From assembly GCF_965363235.1 (NCBI RefSeq), contig NC_134848.1, forward strand, positions 61,032,181 to 61,096,180: DNA of 64,000 nucleotides. The letters are read 5' to 3'. The notes under the pieces are model-generated. The model was not told the origin of the DNA. It worked only from the letters and a program-made list of their open reading frames with translations, and ran no database searches. Of the stretch, positions 63,330 to 64,000 are shown in pieces. The position numbers were made by a program, and so were the translations under genes. Numbering within the stretch: position 1 is the first letter of the stretch; each line of letters opens with the position of its first letter. Source of the DNA: Mytilus galloprovincialis. Taxonomy: Eukaryota > Mollusca > Bivalvia > Mytilida > Mytilidae.

Positions 63330-64000
63330 GCCTGTACATTAACATGATCAACGTCCTCGATCCTCTTTAATTAACTTCCTTCTTTATTTTGCCTTTTTAT
63401 CATATTTTCATTCGAGCGTCACTGGTGAGTCTTTTGTAGACGAAACGCGCGTCTGGTGCAAATATAAAAACAAAATCTGATATCTATTATGAGTTTATTA
63501 TGAATAAGCTCATTCTTTTGAAGAGTGAAACGAAAAGTACTTACTTTTTTTCAAACGTACATAGTTTCAGAATTATGACGATGTTTGTTGTACATTTCTA
63601 TTGCTTACATTATTCAAAGATAAGTAATTGGTAGGACATAAGATGTCATTCTATTTCTAGATACAATAGGACATACATTATAAAATTCAAATTACACTGT
63701 AAAAAATGATATTGATTTATTTTTGTAATATATTTTAAACGAGGAGACACATGACTCAAATAAAGTTACAAAAAGAGAGGCATATCAAATCGACGACTTT
63801 ACATTATTTTAAATTATATATTTTCCCACCGTATATTTGAAAGCAAATGTATATGTCAGCAAATTTGAATAAAGATTCCTATGGTTATCCTGTTAATGTT
63901 CATCATGGGACCAAACAGCTCTTTGTGTATTTATACATTCTGACTTTCAATTTTTGATTTAAACGTTCCAAATGCTTAATCAGGAAAAGAGCTTAAAACC
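63330..64000. other. AST5 last intron (window end)
   Basis: At 63416-63459 there is a hammerhead of subfamily 1 with CTGGTGA (A6 to G), GTC-loop-GAC, GAAA, CGCGCG, TC, TGGTGC, and the tail CTGATATCTATTATGAG; it should be inactive. The rest resembles the final introns of the paralogues. The terminal exon is expected beyond 64000. Confidence 0.5.

Overview
The window looks like nuclear DNA of a marine bivalve, most probably a mussel (Mytilus or a close relative). It is AT-rich, its genes are split into small GT-AG exons, and it is crowded with repeats typical of mussels: LINE and SINE pieces, palindromic MITEs, ATT microsatellites, and dispersed blocks such as the one ending in TTGTCTCATTGGCAATCATA. 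Species assignment is inference from sequence style, because no search could be run. There are no operons, CRISPR arrays or rRNA genes.

Two gene families carry the coding content, all on the + strand. The first is a SAM-dependent methyltransferase with an N-terminal winged-helix region. One copy looks intact (exons at 4137-7985). A duplicated copy (20815-23260) lacks the winged-helix exon and carries three frameshifts, so it is a pseudogene. The second is a tandem cluster of five small secreted cysteine-rich proteins built from antistasin-type protease-inhibitor domains: AST1 13836-17126, AST2 30166-32117, AST3 43131-47096, AST4 51149-55686 and AST5 58949-63325. AST5 is damaged and its last exon lies beyond the part read here. 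Each gene has a 48-nt signal-peptide exon, a tiny linker exon, and then one exon per inhibitor domain with phase-1 introns on both sides. A TATA box lies about 40-75 bp upstream of each ATG. The putative reactive-site (P1) residue differs from domain to domain.

Layout: 1-1035 3' end of a LINE; 2020-3195 tandem duplication; 4137-7985 methyltransferase; 8-11 kb repeats; 11.3-17.2 kb AST1 with its upstream block; 17.4 kb reverse-transcriptase relic; 18.9-24.9 kb second upstream block, methyltransferase pseudogene and a miniature LTR-element array; 25.2-26.2 kb satellite-like repeat; 26.3-33.2 kb AST2 unit; 34.4-40.2 kb orphan upstream block, dispersed repeats and minisatellites; 40.6-48.5 kb AST3 unit; 49-50.7 kb repeats; 50.7-55.8 kb AST4; 56-58.5 kb MITEs and a retrozyme-like tandem; 58.6-63.3 kb AST5, invaded by a Penelope-like element.

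The most interesting layer is RNA-level. Hammerhead ribozyme motifs occur in at least two unrelated contexts. One is the inverted terminal repeats of the Penelope-like element. The other is a dispersed family of about 350 bp, repeatedly found as tandem dimers, whose two subfamilies show compensatory changes in stems I, II and III. A third unusual element is a three-LTR, two-core array of a 468-bp LTR retrotransposon whose LTR contains a tRNA-like pol III promoter region.
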